A DNA stretch of 64,000 nucleotides from Centrapalus pauciflorus (taxonomy: Eukaryota > Streptophyta > Magnoliopsida > Asterales > Asteraceae): positions 1-64,000 of the forward strand of contig JAANYP010003831.1 of the NCBI GenBank assembly GCA_020465985.1, written 5' to 3'. The translations under genes were made by a program, and so were the position numbers. Shown here one piece after another: positions 22,174 to 33,123 of this stretch. How positions within the stretch are numbered: the first letter of the stretch is position 1; each line of letters starts with the position of its first letter. Under the pieces are notes generated by a model, which had not been told where the DNA came from, searched no databases, and worked only from the letters and a program-made list of their open reading frames with translations.

Positions 22174-24013
22174 GACGATAAGATTGATTTCCTATCTTTT
22201 CGACAATCTTGAACGGACCGATGAATCTCAGAGCTAGCTTGTTTCTTTTAATGAACCGCACCACATTCTTCATTGGGGATACTTTCAGCATCACCCAATC
22301 GTTAACTGCAAAGCTTATTGATCTGTGTCGGTTATCATAATATGACTTCTGCCTGCTTTGGGCATCAAGAATGTTCCTTCTGACAAGTTGAATCTTCTCA
22401 TGAGTCAACTGTAGAAGGGCAGGACCCGCTATAGGTGATTCACCTGTTTCGCGCCAACAGGTGGGAGTTCTGCATTTTCTTCCATATAAAGCTTCAAAAG
22501 GAGCCATCTTGATCGTAGAATGATAATTGTTGTTGTATGAGAATTCGACCAGGGGCAAGTGGTCATCCCAGTTACCACCTAGATCAAGAACGCAGGCACA
22601 AAGCATATCTTCGAGAGTTAGGATAGTACGCTCACTCTGGCCATCTAGACTTGGATGATAAGCAGTACTCATAGAAATCCGAGTACCCATCCCTTCTTGT
22701 AATGCTTGCCAGAATTTGGATGTGAAACGACTATCACGATCAGAAACAATAGATTTTGGCACACCGTGACGAGAAATAAATTCTGTGATGTACAACTGCG
22801 CCAATCTATCGAGAGAATAAGTTTCTTTCATCGGTATGAAGTGAGCTGACTTCGTTAATCGATCCACGACTACCCAGATGGAGTCGTGCTGTCTCTTGGT
22901 TTTAGGCAACTTCGTGACGAAATCCATAGTTATATGCTCCCACTTCCATTCAGGAACTGGCAGTGGTTGCATATCCCCGAAGGGTTTCTGGTGTTCTGCC
23001 TTAACCATCTGACAGATTCTGCAGCTTTCAACATATCGACCTATGTCTTTCTTCATTCCTGGCCACCAATAATCAACTTTCAGATCAAAGTACATCTTTG
23101 AGCTGCCAGGATGAACAGATAATTTGGACTGATGAGCTTCAGACAGAAGAGTGCTGCGAATAGAACCATATTTAGGAACCCAGATTCGGTTTCCCTTGAG
23201 ACAGTGAAGTCCCAAATGATTCAGAGTTAGAAATTGTAATTGCCCTTTAAGATTTTCAGAATCAATATTCTCTTCTTTCAGTGCTTCAATTTGAGCAACT
23301 CTGATGTCTTCAATAATATCAGAAGAGAATATAACTAGAGTCAGGGCATAGCAGCACTTTTCCGGATAAACTTTCCTACTCAAAGCATCCGCGACAACAT
23401 TAGCTTTGTCGGGATGATATAGGATCTCGCAATCATAGTCCTTGATAAGCTCCAAGGACCGTCGCTGTTTCATGTTCAGATCCTTTTGAGTGAAAAGATG
23501 CTTGAGACTCTTATGATCGGTGTAAAGCTGACACCGAGTCCCATATAGATAATGACGCCAAATCTTCAGAGCAAAGGTAACGGCAGCCAACTCAAGATCA
23601 TGAGTTGGTGCACTTTTCTCGTAATCTTTTAATTGCCTTGAAGCATAGGCAATTACTTTTCCCCTTTGCATAAGAACACATCCCAAGCCAGTACCAGATG
23701 CATCACTATAGACAACGAAATCATCATTGCCTTCTGGTAAAGCTAGGATCGGCGCTTGAATAAGTTTCTGTTTCAGAATGTTAAATGCCTCTTGCTGTTT
23801 ATCAGACCAAACGAAAGGAGTATTCTTTCGTGTTAGCATCGTTAGAGGTACAGCAATCTTCGAGAAGTCCTTTATGAATCGCCGGTAATAACCAGCCAAA
23901 CCGAGGAAACTTCTTATTTCTGAGGCATTACGAGGCGTTTGCCATTTCTGAACGGCCTCGACTTTAGAAGGATCAACGAAAATCCGTTCGCCAGAAACAA
24001 CATGGCCAAGGAA
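22082..24013 (-). pseudogene. Gypsy-A pol exon 2: RT end, RNase H, integrase
   Basis: The frame is open from the intron acceptor at 24,013, starting FLGHVVSGERI. It carries the RT connection, RNase H (YSDASGTGLG, DLELAAVTFAL, YTDHKSLKH, ADALSRK) and integrase. The integrase has the zinc region (EAHQSKLSVHPGSSK, CRICQ) and core residues in TMDFVTKLP, VSDRDSRFTS and DGQSERTI. It ends in a wrong-frame tail at 22,082. Confidence 0.9.
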
Positions 24014-24108
24014 CTGAATATATAAGAATCAAAGTAGAAATTCAAGTTCTGATGTAAATTAAAGAATACTTAGGAAATAGCTCAAGACATATATAATAGA
24101 AATTATAC
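24014..24108 (-). other. Intron in Gypsy-A reverse transcriptase (95 nt)
   Basis: RT reads to FWLRQ, then GTATAATTTC begins an A/T-rich, stop-containing stretch that ends TATATATTCAG. After it the frame resumes at FLGHVVSG. The position, between WLRQ and FLGH, is the same as the intron at 59,810-59,899 in Gypsy-D. The phase is 0. Two codons found in Gypsy-D (I, Q) are absent, which suggests a small shift of the acceptor. Confidence 0.8.
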
Positions 24109-25131
24109 CTGTCTGAGCCAAAATTCGCACTTAGAGAATTTTGCGTAGAGTATTTCTTTTCTTAATAACTCTAGCAATTGATGCAGATGAATAGAATGAT
24201 CAGCCTCCATTTTGGAGTAAATCAGAATATCGTCTATGAATACGATAACTGATTTATCCAACATAGGTCTGCACACACGATTCATGAGATCCATGAACGC
24301 CGCTGGTGCATTTGTCAAACCAAACGACATCACGAGAAATTCGTAATGACCGTATCTTGTACGGAAGGCTGTCTTTGGAACATCCTCTTCTTTAACTTTC
24401 AACTGATGATATCCAGAACGAAGATCTATTTTCGAAAAGTAGCTGGCTCCTTGTAGCTGATCAAACAGATCATCGATTCTGGGCAGAGGATATTTATTCT
24501 TTATGGTAACCTTGTTCAACTCGCGGTAGTCGATGCACATACGGAAGGTTCCGTCTTTCTTTTTAACAAATAGAACAGGTGCACCCCACGGAGAAGAACT
24601 CGGTCGGATAAACCCCTTCTCTAACAGTTCTTGCAGTTGCTTTGACATTTCCTGCATTTCTGCAGGTGCAAGTCTGTAAGGAGCTTTTGCAATAGGAGCC
24701 GCACCAAGAACCAAGTCAATACTGAACTCGACTTGACGTTCCGGTGGCACTCCGGAAATATCATCAGGAAAGACGTCTGGGAACTCGCAGACAATCGGAA
24801 TATCAGACAGAGATTTCTTTTCAGAGTTGGATTCAGATAGAGCATAGCACAGATAGGATTCGCGACCCTTAGATACATATTTATGAGCTTTCTCTATAGA
24901 AATAAAGTAGTGAGCACCTTTACGCTTCTCGCCCTTGATCTCCAATACTCGGCCGTCTGAAGACTTGATTCTGATGACTCGCCGGTTGCAGATAATTGTA
25001 GCCTCGTTATTCATTAGCCAATCCATGCCGATGATGACGTCAAACTCTTTTAACGGAATCGGAATAAGATCGAGGTTGAATATGATGTTGTCAACAAGTA
25101 GTGTGCAATTACGGTAAACGGAATCAGCCAT
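24109..25131 (-). pseudogene. Gypsy-A pol exon 1: protease end and reverse transcriptase
   Basis: The frame opens at MADSVYRNCT in the protease C-terminal part (DVIIGMDWLM near 30-40). It continues through the RT fingers and palm (MCIDYRELNK, KIDLRSGYHQL, FLVMSFGLTNAPAAFM, and the catalytic VFIDDILIYSK near 293-303) to CEFWLRQ. It ends at the intron donor. RT copies the element RNA. Confidence 0.9.
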
Positions 25132-26530
25132 AAAAAATTGTTACTAGCTGTCTCAATGTCCAGTATCACGGAAAGCTTTGATGGAGACTTATGTAATCTT
25201 TGTGCAAAAGATGTTGATATGAAAGAACGACTTGCGCCGGAATCACATAGTACTCGGGCAGGAATAGAGTTAAGCAGGAACATACCGGTAACTACGTCAG
25301 GTGTTTCTTTTGCTTCCTCGGCTGTTATTTGAAAAGCTCGAGTCTTTGCAGTCGGCGTTGCAGCAGAACTCTTAACTGTAGACCCTCCAGCTGATGACTT
25401 TGACTGATAACGCGATCCGCTACGACACTGATACATAAAGTGTCCCCTTTTTCCACATTTTGCGCATCCACGTCCCTGCTGTGGGCATTCTTCACTACTG
25501 TGACCGATCATGTTGCACGCAAAGCAAGTAACATCATCTGGATTGCACAATCCCATATGTGATCTTCTGCATCGCTTGCAGAATCGTGGTTCATTCGTGA
25601 GGGAGTAAACTTGTGCTTTCTGTTGTGAACTATGCTGATGGGTTTGCTGAGATTGCGACTTATTTGGCTTGAAAAATCTGCCAAATCTTTGTTTCTTCGG
25701 AGGAGACGGATTCATTGGGTTAGTCGTTGGAGCGTATAGTTGATCGCCGTACTCTAGATATCCTCTCTCAATCTGTCTGGCTGCTTCTACCATTTCCAAA
25801 TAACTCTTGTATTTGATAGCGCTCATCGGATGCCGGTATCTAGGATTGAGTCCTACACGGAATCTGTTCATCTTTCTTTCTTCGGTAGCTACTTGGTATG
25901 AGGAGTAACCACATAGTCGTGAAAACTCGTGTTCATATTCATCAACTGTCTTCGTTCCCTGAGTCAGCTGCATCAGTTGTACTTCCATCTTATCTTGTTG
26001 GTCGATCGGGCAGTACTTCGCATTGAACATATCAAGAAACTGGTTTCACTCTAGAGTCTGAATTATTTCTTCACCATAGATACTCCTCTGAGTTTTCCAC
26101 CAGGCACGGGCAGCTCCCACAAATAGTGCAGACGCATAACTCACTTTCTTAGAATCTAAACAGTCAGAGATTCTAAAGATTTCTTCTGTATGACTGATCC
26201 AATCCATCGCCTGAATTGGATCCACTGTACCCTCAAAGTACAGGGCACCGCTTGCCTTGAAATCATTAAATTTGCAGCCTTTTGGCTGAGCAGTTTGGGT
26301 TTCTGGATTAGAGTTATCAGAATCAGATTGATTAGTCTGGACTTGCTTTTCTTTTCTCTTATTTTTCTTTTGTTCACGTCTTTTAGCTTCAGCCTCATCT
26401 CTGGCCTGAAACTGTTCTTGCATTATTTTGTTTTGTTGTTCAGGTGTTGGGCTAGAAGTTGTTGCATCATTTCAAACATTTGTTGTGGGTTCATGTTGCT
26501 GGGAATATCACCTGATCCTGATCCTGACAT
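25132..26530 (-). pseudogene. Gypsy-A gag and protease
   Basis: The start is the ATG at 26,530 (MSGSGSGDIPSN). A one-base loss near 26,450 shifts the frame, and a TGA at 26,046-26,048 replaces a Trp codon. The rest is open to about 25,135, where another one-base change precedes the protease end. Gag has the retrotransposon gag domain (FVGAARAWWKTQ). Two CCHC knuckles lie at about 25,430-25,540 (CFACNMIGHSSEEC and CAKCGKRGHFMYQC), and the protease motif is LCDSGASRSFIS. Confidence 0.85.
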
Positions 26531-26713
26531 CTTCTACTGAAAATTACAAGCATTTAACTATCAGTTTATAGACTTAGATCTATGTACCCTTTTTCCCATC
26601 CTAACAGTCTGTACATCCTATCTCAGTTCAAACCACCTAAATGATTGATGCATATGTATTGCTTCAGTTTGAGACCAAGTATACTCACGTAATACTTGAT
26701 TCACTCAAACTAT

Positions 26714-26727
26714 GGGCTCTGATACCA
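26714..26727 (-). other. Primer binding site of Gypsy-A
   Basis: The minus strand reads TGGTATCAGAGCCC, initiator tRNA-Met type, three bases from the 5' LTR. The leader between it and gag (26,531-26,713) shows nothing else. Confidence 0.92.
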
Positions 26728-26730
26728 TCC

Positions 26731-29113
26731 TGTGAAGACCACCCCTTGCGGGGCGGTGATCACGAGTCTAGGTCCCAATTCATGCAACACAATATCAATC
26801 ATACTAAGATAGGGTAATTAAATTGCGGAAAAATAAAAGTACATGTACATTACAGATTAGGATTTAAGTTTACATATTTCAAAATAAAGTTATAAAAGGG
26901 TAATATCTAATCTAGTCATAACATCATAAGTCACATCAAGTCTACCCAAAACCACCACATTTGCTGTCTTCCAATTAGTACCAGAAGGTTTGTTGAGTAG
27001 TGGTCTAAGAAAGCTTCAAAACTTGGATCTTGAATGACCTAAGTACTAGGTCCTGCAGGTGATTTTCCTTTGGCTTTTCCTGTAAAATATTAATGCAACA
27101 TCTGTAAGCAAGGCTTAGTGAGTTTATAGATTTTCAATATCAACATGCATGTCAAGCGGGTCATTAGTTTAGCGTGATATGTCTTGGCTGCCGCTACAGC
27201 CCTCATGATTGAGATATAGAATCATAGAATTGGATGATGTTCAAGCCACACTCACGCTTAAATTGTGAGGATTAGCCACATACTGGGCTAGCTACCAGTA
27301 AGTCAATATGGCGGAACATCGGAGGTCATTACCAAGTTCATAAGAACTGGTGAAATAGCCAGGTCTAAAACAATAGACCATTAAGGGCTAGTCAAGCTAA
27401 ATAAATCTTTCAAGTGTCTGATCAAATAATGAAAGCTTAAGTCATAGGAGGCATGATAGCAATGAATCATAATGCAACATCTGAAGAAGTCTTAAATGCA
27501 ATATGAAATGATAATCAAATAGCTATCATGATCCACTGGGCAACACCGAACCATAGTGTGCACAGGTTTCAATCCAGCTGATAAAATGAATGTCAATAAA
27601 TCTATCATCAACAATATATCTCAACCGGAATTTATGCATGTTCAATCTGAATATCTATAACTCACAGGTCTGGTCTTTGTCAAACAGATATAAAATCTGC
27701 CACCTGAGTTATCTCAGGATTTTATCTTTGTCAATTCTGTTCTGTCAATCAAATCTCTGACCCGCTTTTAAGTCTTTAAGTCTTTAAATCAATGTTCAGA
27801 TATTAACTGAACCTGTCCAGAATCATATTATATCAATCTTGTCAATATCATCATCATTATCATGGAATTTCATCATCTTTCGGTCATTAAAGTCTTTAAT
27901 TCTATCTGCTTCTGATAACTTATTTATTTCACAAATCATTCTTTGTCTCAATATTTCTCAAAAGTCCTCTATTTATATATTTAACAATATATATAATCAT
28001 TCATTTAATTGAAATATCAAATACATAAAAGTGGGTTTCGGACCATCCGGATTCGGATCATCCGGATCCGGACCCATCCGAATTAGCTCATCCGAATTAG
28101 CAACCGAATTCGGACCAAGTAGTGTCCGAATCAGTCATCCAGATTCGGATTTGGGACCGAATTAGGTGCCATCCGAACTGTTAAATCCGAAATTGGGAAC
28201 CATCCGAACCGAAGCATAGGTCCGAAGCATGGGCACCATCCGAATTCGGGTAATCCGAATTTGGATCCCACACTTAGTAAATTTTTCCAGAAATGTTCAT
28301 AATGTTCTTCATTTGGTTCATACGGATTTTATCAATAATTATCTGAATTTCATATTTTATCAACATGCAACTAACAAATTAGTTGTATTAACATATTTGG
28401 GTTGATTTTATACTCTTGTATTGATCTAAAACATCATAAATACATCAAGATCATCCAAAATATAAACTTTTTGTCAAGAACATTATTATTTTTTTTTTGG
28501 TAAAAATCCGATTTGTACTAAATTTGGATGATCCATCCTCTGATTTTTGTTTCTTTAACATCAATTAACTTAATTTCATCATAATCTCCTAAATTTATAC
28601 ACATGCAACACATAATTTCCACATTTTAATCTCTTGGTTTCGGCTCTTCATCAAAACCGAACCAAACTCTTAAATTCTTGAAATTTAAGTCAAGAATTAC
28701 CTCAAATCTTGTAGTTCCTTGTTGATTAATTGTTGTTGTAGCTCCTCCTTAACTTCAATTCCGAATCTATTGCAAAATTTGTGAAGTTCTTGTTGATTTC
28801 TTAAGGTATCCGAGAGTTAGAGAGAGATTAGAGAGAGAGTGTGTGAAATTCTTAAATGGTTGTTAAATGACCATTAATTTGGTTAATATACGTGACTTAG
28901 TTATATTTGTAGTTTAACCCACTAAACTTTTGTATTTGACATCTCTTTATTTTAATCATTTAATTATATTTTAAATATAATTTTAAAAAAAATCATATTT
29001 ACTTGATAAAATTTTCATTCATAATTACCATTTGCAATATAAATAATATGACAAAATTATATTATTATTTCAAAATCACATATTACACGATCGACAAAAG
29101 TTAGGTTGTTACA
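26731..29113 (-). repeat. Gypsy-A 5' LTR
   Basis: This is the near-identical partner of 19,471-21,851. It begins in minus sense at 29,113 next to the target duplication TATCG and ends at the primer binding site. The TTCGGA array is at 28,035-28,268. Confidence 0.93.
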
Positions 29114-30400
29114 TATCGGGATGTTGGTGAGAGAAAATCCATAATCATGAAACTGTGTTCTCATCCAGAGCACCTGAGGGCAACAGCTTGCAGCTGCTAC
29201 GTACTCAGCCTTGGCTGTGGATGTGGATACACAGTTCTTCTTTTAGGAAGACCAACTCACCAGTCTGTCACCCAAAAACTGAATCCTGCCTTAAGTGCTT
29301 TTCCAGTCTACTCTTCAACCTGCAAAATCAACATCTGAAATGGCGGTAAGATCAAAATTGGTTCCCTTTGGATACCATAGACCAAGATTGGGTGTACCCT
29401 TAAGATAACGAAATATGCGTTTTACCGCAGTGAGGTGTGGTTTTTTCAGGTCGGCCTGAAAACGAGCAAAAAGACATGTAGAGAACATAATATCCGGTCT
29501 ACTGGCCATAAGGTAGAGTAAGGAACCAATGATCCCTCAATAAGTTGTATTATCGACACCTTTACTTGCAGGTTCAGTGTCTAACTTACTGTTTGAAGCC
29601 ATGGGAGTTGCGATAGCCGTACAAGAGTCTAACTTATATTTCTTAAGAATGTGAAGAGTATGTTTCGACTGGTTCAGAAATATCCCATCATCAAGTTGTT
29701 TGACTTGTAATCTGAGGAAAAAATTCATTTTCCCCATCATACTCATCTCAAACCTGGACTCCATTATAGATGAAAAATCCTTACAAAACCTACGGTCAGT
29801 AGATCCAAATATAATATCATCTACATAAATTTGGACAAGCGTTATATGTTTGCCTTCCTTATTAATGAACAGAGTTGTGTCCACCACACCTTTACTAAAA
29901 CCGGCAAAAGTAAGAAAATTGGAAATACTGTCATATCGTGCGTGAGGTGCTTGTTTTAAACCATAGAAGGCTTTATCTAGCACGTATACATGGTCTGGTT
30001 TATGTGCATCAATAAAGAATTGTGGTTGTTCAACATACACCTCTTCGTTAAGTTCACCTTTTAAGAAGGCTGTCTTGACGTCCATTTGGTACACCTTGAA
30101 GTCCTTGTGAGCCGCATATGCCAAGAAGATTCTGATAGCTTCAATCCTTGCAACTGGAGCGAAGGTCTCGTCATAATCAATGTCTTCTTGTTGTCAGTAT
30201 CCTTTGGCGACTAGTCTCGCTTTGTTTCTTACCACAATGTCGTTTTAGTCTCGTTTGTTCTTAAAGATCCACTTGGTCCCGATTATGGCTCGACCTTTTG
30301 GTTTGGGAACTAACCGCCATACTCTTAGCTGTTCGAAATGGTTGAGCTCTTCCTGCATTGCTACTATCTAGTCTGGGTCTTTCGAGGCTTTATCCACATG
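29114..30400 (-). pseudogene. Copia-3 reverse transcriptase and RNase H N-terminal piece
   Basis: RT palm and thumb are in 29,537-30,124, with QMDVKTAFLKGEL, the catalytic YVDDIIFGST and the Copia SMMGKMNFF block. The fingers extend up to about 30,400 with two in-frame stops. A stop at 29,537 precedes ASRPDIMFST (29,315-29,509). The RNase H then runs to the junction at 29,118, where Gypsy-A begins. Several conserved residues are changed (FLRLQV for FLGLQV), as expected of an old copy. Confidence 0.85.
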
Positions 30401-31014
30401 AGCATGCTCTATCATACTAAGGAATGACGCAAAGAGACATTCATTAGCAGACGCCCTTCGAGTTTGGACCCCAGTAGAAATATCACCAATGATTTGTTCA
30501 GTTGGGTGATTTTGGGTCCATTTCGTCTCGTGTGGCAGGGGTGAACGTGATGGAGACTCAGTGGTGAGAGTGGGGATAGATGAAGAGTTCTGATGCATGG
30601 TTTCGATTGAAAGTACGACTGGTTCTGGTTCAGGTTTTGTTGGTTCTTCTAGAGGGATAATGTTTGAGACAATGTGTGAGGGTATTAATGGAGTAGATTC
30701 AACTTGAGGGATATCTGTGGATGAAATGGATGTTGAAGATGATGAAGGAGATGGTGTACGGATTGGTGAAGAAATTGGTGGATCCGAAGGTGGTGGATAA
30801 ACAGTTCAATCAGATGAGGATGTGTTAACTGCAGAAGATAGAACAAAAGAAGAATTAATACTAGGACCAAAAAAGTATACATAAAAAGGATCAAAAAAAT
30901 TAACTAAATCAGAAGAAGAGAAAGAAGTAGGTTTAGATGAGTCTCCAGGCATTTGAGTAATTCGTGGTCCTGATTGGTCAAACTTCTGGAGCCAGTTCAG
31001 CCATTTCATCGAAT
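30401..31014 (-). pseudogene. Copia-3 integrase-RT linker
   Basis: This is a Ser/Thr/Pro-rich, low-complexity linker like that in Copia-1, in shifting frames. The lower part carries TQNHPTEQIIGDISTGVQTRR, the conserved end of the linker before RT. The upper part begins at the target duplication GTGAT (31,015-31,019) next to the inserted 1.1 kb element. Confidence 0.7.
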
Positions 31015-31019
31015 GTGAT

Positions 31020-31322
31020 TGTGAATTCATATTACATGCAATTCATATTAACAATCAAACAATCACATATGAACAATCATAACTATCACTGAATATCGAA
31101 TGCTTGAATTAATGAGAGAAGAAATATTACAATTGTGTGTTTGACTTGCAAAGCAAGCTTCTCTCTAATCTAATGCGTAATCCTATTCTGTCAATTGATT
31201 CCTTACAATCACTAACTAACATCTATTTATACGAAAGACAACTATTAATTAATTACAATAAAGCCCCTTGAACTTTATACAATATAAATTGTTTTCAACT
31301 CTATTATAAATTGTAGCCAACA
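31020..31322 (-). repeat. 3' LTR of the 1.1 kb Copia remnant
   Basis: It is 303 bp and bounded by TG/CA. Its last 100 bp in plus coordinates (31,223-31,322) repeat as 32,052-32,151. TATAAATA lies at the edge of that shared block. Confidence 0.85.
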
Positions 31323-32051
31323 ATTTTTCCTTAGAGATGAAAACAATTTTCAATTAAACTTCTCTGTTCAGGTTGATTCTTTTCTTGTATCTTCTTCTTT
31401 TCTTTGATCTCTGAATCTTTTGATAAAATCTTCTTCTTTATTGTCTCTCTCTGATCTTCACATCTCTTCTTCTCTGATCTTCCCTTTTCTTGTAAGCACA
31501 CTCCCCCTTGAATCATGAACAGCTTTTTAATTATCTCCCTTTATCAATTATCTTGATATGATGTAGCAATTGTCTTCAGTTGATTTCAAACTACTCAACA
31601 GTTGTCTCTGAACTCTAGCTTTTCTCCCCATCATAATGGTCATAAGAAATATGAACATCATACAAAATCTTCAGCGACATATATGCATTGAAGTTACAGT
31701 TAATGAAATACAAGAACAATTACAATTTCAGAAATATTACAAATTAACTTTCTCCTCCTTAAACTGATATTTACTCCCCCTAATCTAAACAAATTTATCT
31801 CACACCCCCTCAAATGAACACTCTTTCAAAAGAAAACAACGCTTTTCAACTTTGGGGAAAATGAAACATATTCATTTTGTGAAATAACGAGTCCAGGTCC
31901 ACATAGGATTCCTATTTGCACAATAGACATAATCTATGTGACCTACATTTAGCGCTGGCGTAACGTTAACATTGGTATGATTTCCAAATAGCCATCGTGA
32001 AATCCTTTAACATGAAAGAATCACTCTTATTTGTTCCGGCGTAGTCACTTT

Positions 32052-32151
32052 CTATTTATACAAAAGAAAACTATTAATTAATTACAATAAAGCCCCCTGA
32101 ACTTTATACAATATAAATTGTTTTCAACTCTATTATAAATTTTACCGAACA
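32052..32151 (-). repeat. Truncated 5' LTR of the 1.1 kb Copia remnant
   Basis: This is 100 bp matching 31,223-31,322 with few differences. The match stops just after the TATA box, where post-pol-type sequence begins. Confidence 0.85.
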
Positions 32152-32156
32152 GTGAT

Positions 32157-32877
32157 ATGCACACTCTTGTTGATTGTCCTGATGCGAGTGTTGAATGCGC
32201 GATATACCTTTGAATTGGATGAATATCCAATAAAGATCGCTTCATCTGCTTTCTCCTTGAATTTTCCAAGGTTATCCTTTTCGTTAAGCACATAGCACCT
32301 GCAACCAAACACTCATAAGTACTTGATATAAGGAACTTTATTCAAATAGAGTTGATAAGGAGTTTTATTGAAACGCTTATGGATGATTGAGCCGTTTTGC
32401 ATGTAGCAAGCCGTTGACACGGCTTCAGCCCACAAGAACTGACAGTTGTTGTTGGGTTTCGACACCCTTGATGAAGTTGATGATTTCTTGAGCTGTCTCA
32501 TCCTTGGATCGCATGAATTTTACCCAGGTATATCGTGAATAGTCATCAACGATAACCAACACGTACCGCTTCCCGTTTATGTTTTGCATTTGCATAGGAC
32601 CGCATAAATCCATATGCGGTAACTCCAGAACTCTTTGTGATGATGGTTTGGGATTTGGCTTGTGAGATGATCTCTTCATCTTTCCTTTCTCACATGCTCC
32701 ACACAAGTTTTCTTATTTGTAACAAAGCTTTGGGAGCCCCTTAACAGTTGTTTCGATGCCAGCTTGTTTAGATTTTCGAAGTGTTAGTGCTATAGCCTTC
32801 GATGCCATAACCAAGAGTCCTTTGACGAGGCTTTGATAACAAACAAATGCTATCCTCGAGCATAAGCTTAGAAACAT
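32157..32877 (-). pseudogene. Copia-3 integrase, catalytic core partly deleted
   Basis: CGACEKGKMKRSSH and HMDLCGPMQMQ (first catalytic Asp) lie in 32,425-32,706. The core runs to FIKGVETQQQL, then jumps directly to QFLWAEAVSTACYMQ (32,313-32,430). About 75 residues that should hold the second Asp and the Glu are missing. Upstream, the His-His zinc part (32,707-32,877) is scrambled by frameshifts. Downstream it runs to NKSVHIT at the inserted remnant. Confidence 0.82.
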
Positions 32878-33123
32878 CTATGTTGTAAAGGTTACATCAT
32901 TGATGACTAGATTGTTCAGGACTAAAACCTCGTATCCTTTAATCTGAGCGTGGTTATCGTTTCCAAACATAACTGTTCCACAGTACTGTTCTACAATATT
33001 TGATAGCAACTCTTTCCTCCCAGTCATGTGTTTAGAGCCACCCGAATCCATATACCGAATGGATTTTGCCTGTAAAGAAAATTTGTTATAATGATGATTT
33101 TTCGGCATATGAAACAAATCCAT
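32878..33123 (-). pseudogene. Copia-3 protease
   Basis: The 81-codon frame includes the active site YMDSGGSKHMTGRKELL and the following GYEVLVLNNLVINDVTF block. The DSG triplet is kept. The frame ends in the protease C-terminal part at 32,878. It lies between the gag linker and the integrase zinc region, as usual in Copia. Confidence 0.85.

Larger units (their letters stand above)
19471..29113 (-). mobile_element. Gypsy-A: Tekay/Del-type chromovirus, TSD TATCG
   Basis: Two LTRs of 2,381 and 2,383 bp flank gag-protease-RT-RNase H-integrase-chromodomain on the minus strand. TATCG occurs at 19,466-19,470 and 29,114-29,118. The LTRs differ at only scattered positions plus a 19 bp indel, so the insertion is fairly young. 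Even so, the coding part has at least three frame changes and one Trp-to-stop. Confidence 0.93.
31020..32151 (-). mobile_element. Non-autonomous Copia remnant of 1,132 bp, TSD GTGAT
   Basis: The element has TG...CA ends and GTGAT on both sides (31,015-31,019 and 32,152-32,156). It has a full 3' LTR (31,020-31,322, starting TGTTGGCTAC in minus sense). At the other end are the first 100 bp of a 5' LTR (32,052-32,151, starting TGTTCGG). The interior has no gag or pol. It holds purine tracts in minus sense near 31,777, 31,805 and 31,502, of the multiple-polypurine-tract kind. A deletion from inside the 5' LTR to the post-pol region of a larger Sirevirus-like element would explain this. It disrupts the Copia-3 integrase. 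Confidence 0.85.

Noticed and set aside
31331..31516. Minus-strand Lys/Glu-rich frame of 61 codons
   Set aside because: It is a purine-rich non-coding stretch near the polypurine tracts of the 1.1 kb remnant, not a protein.
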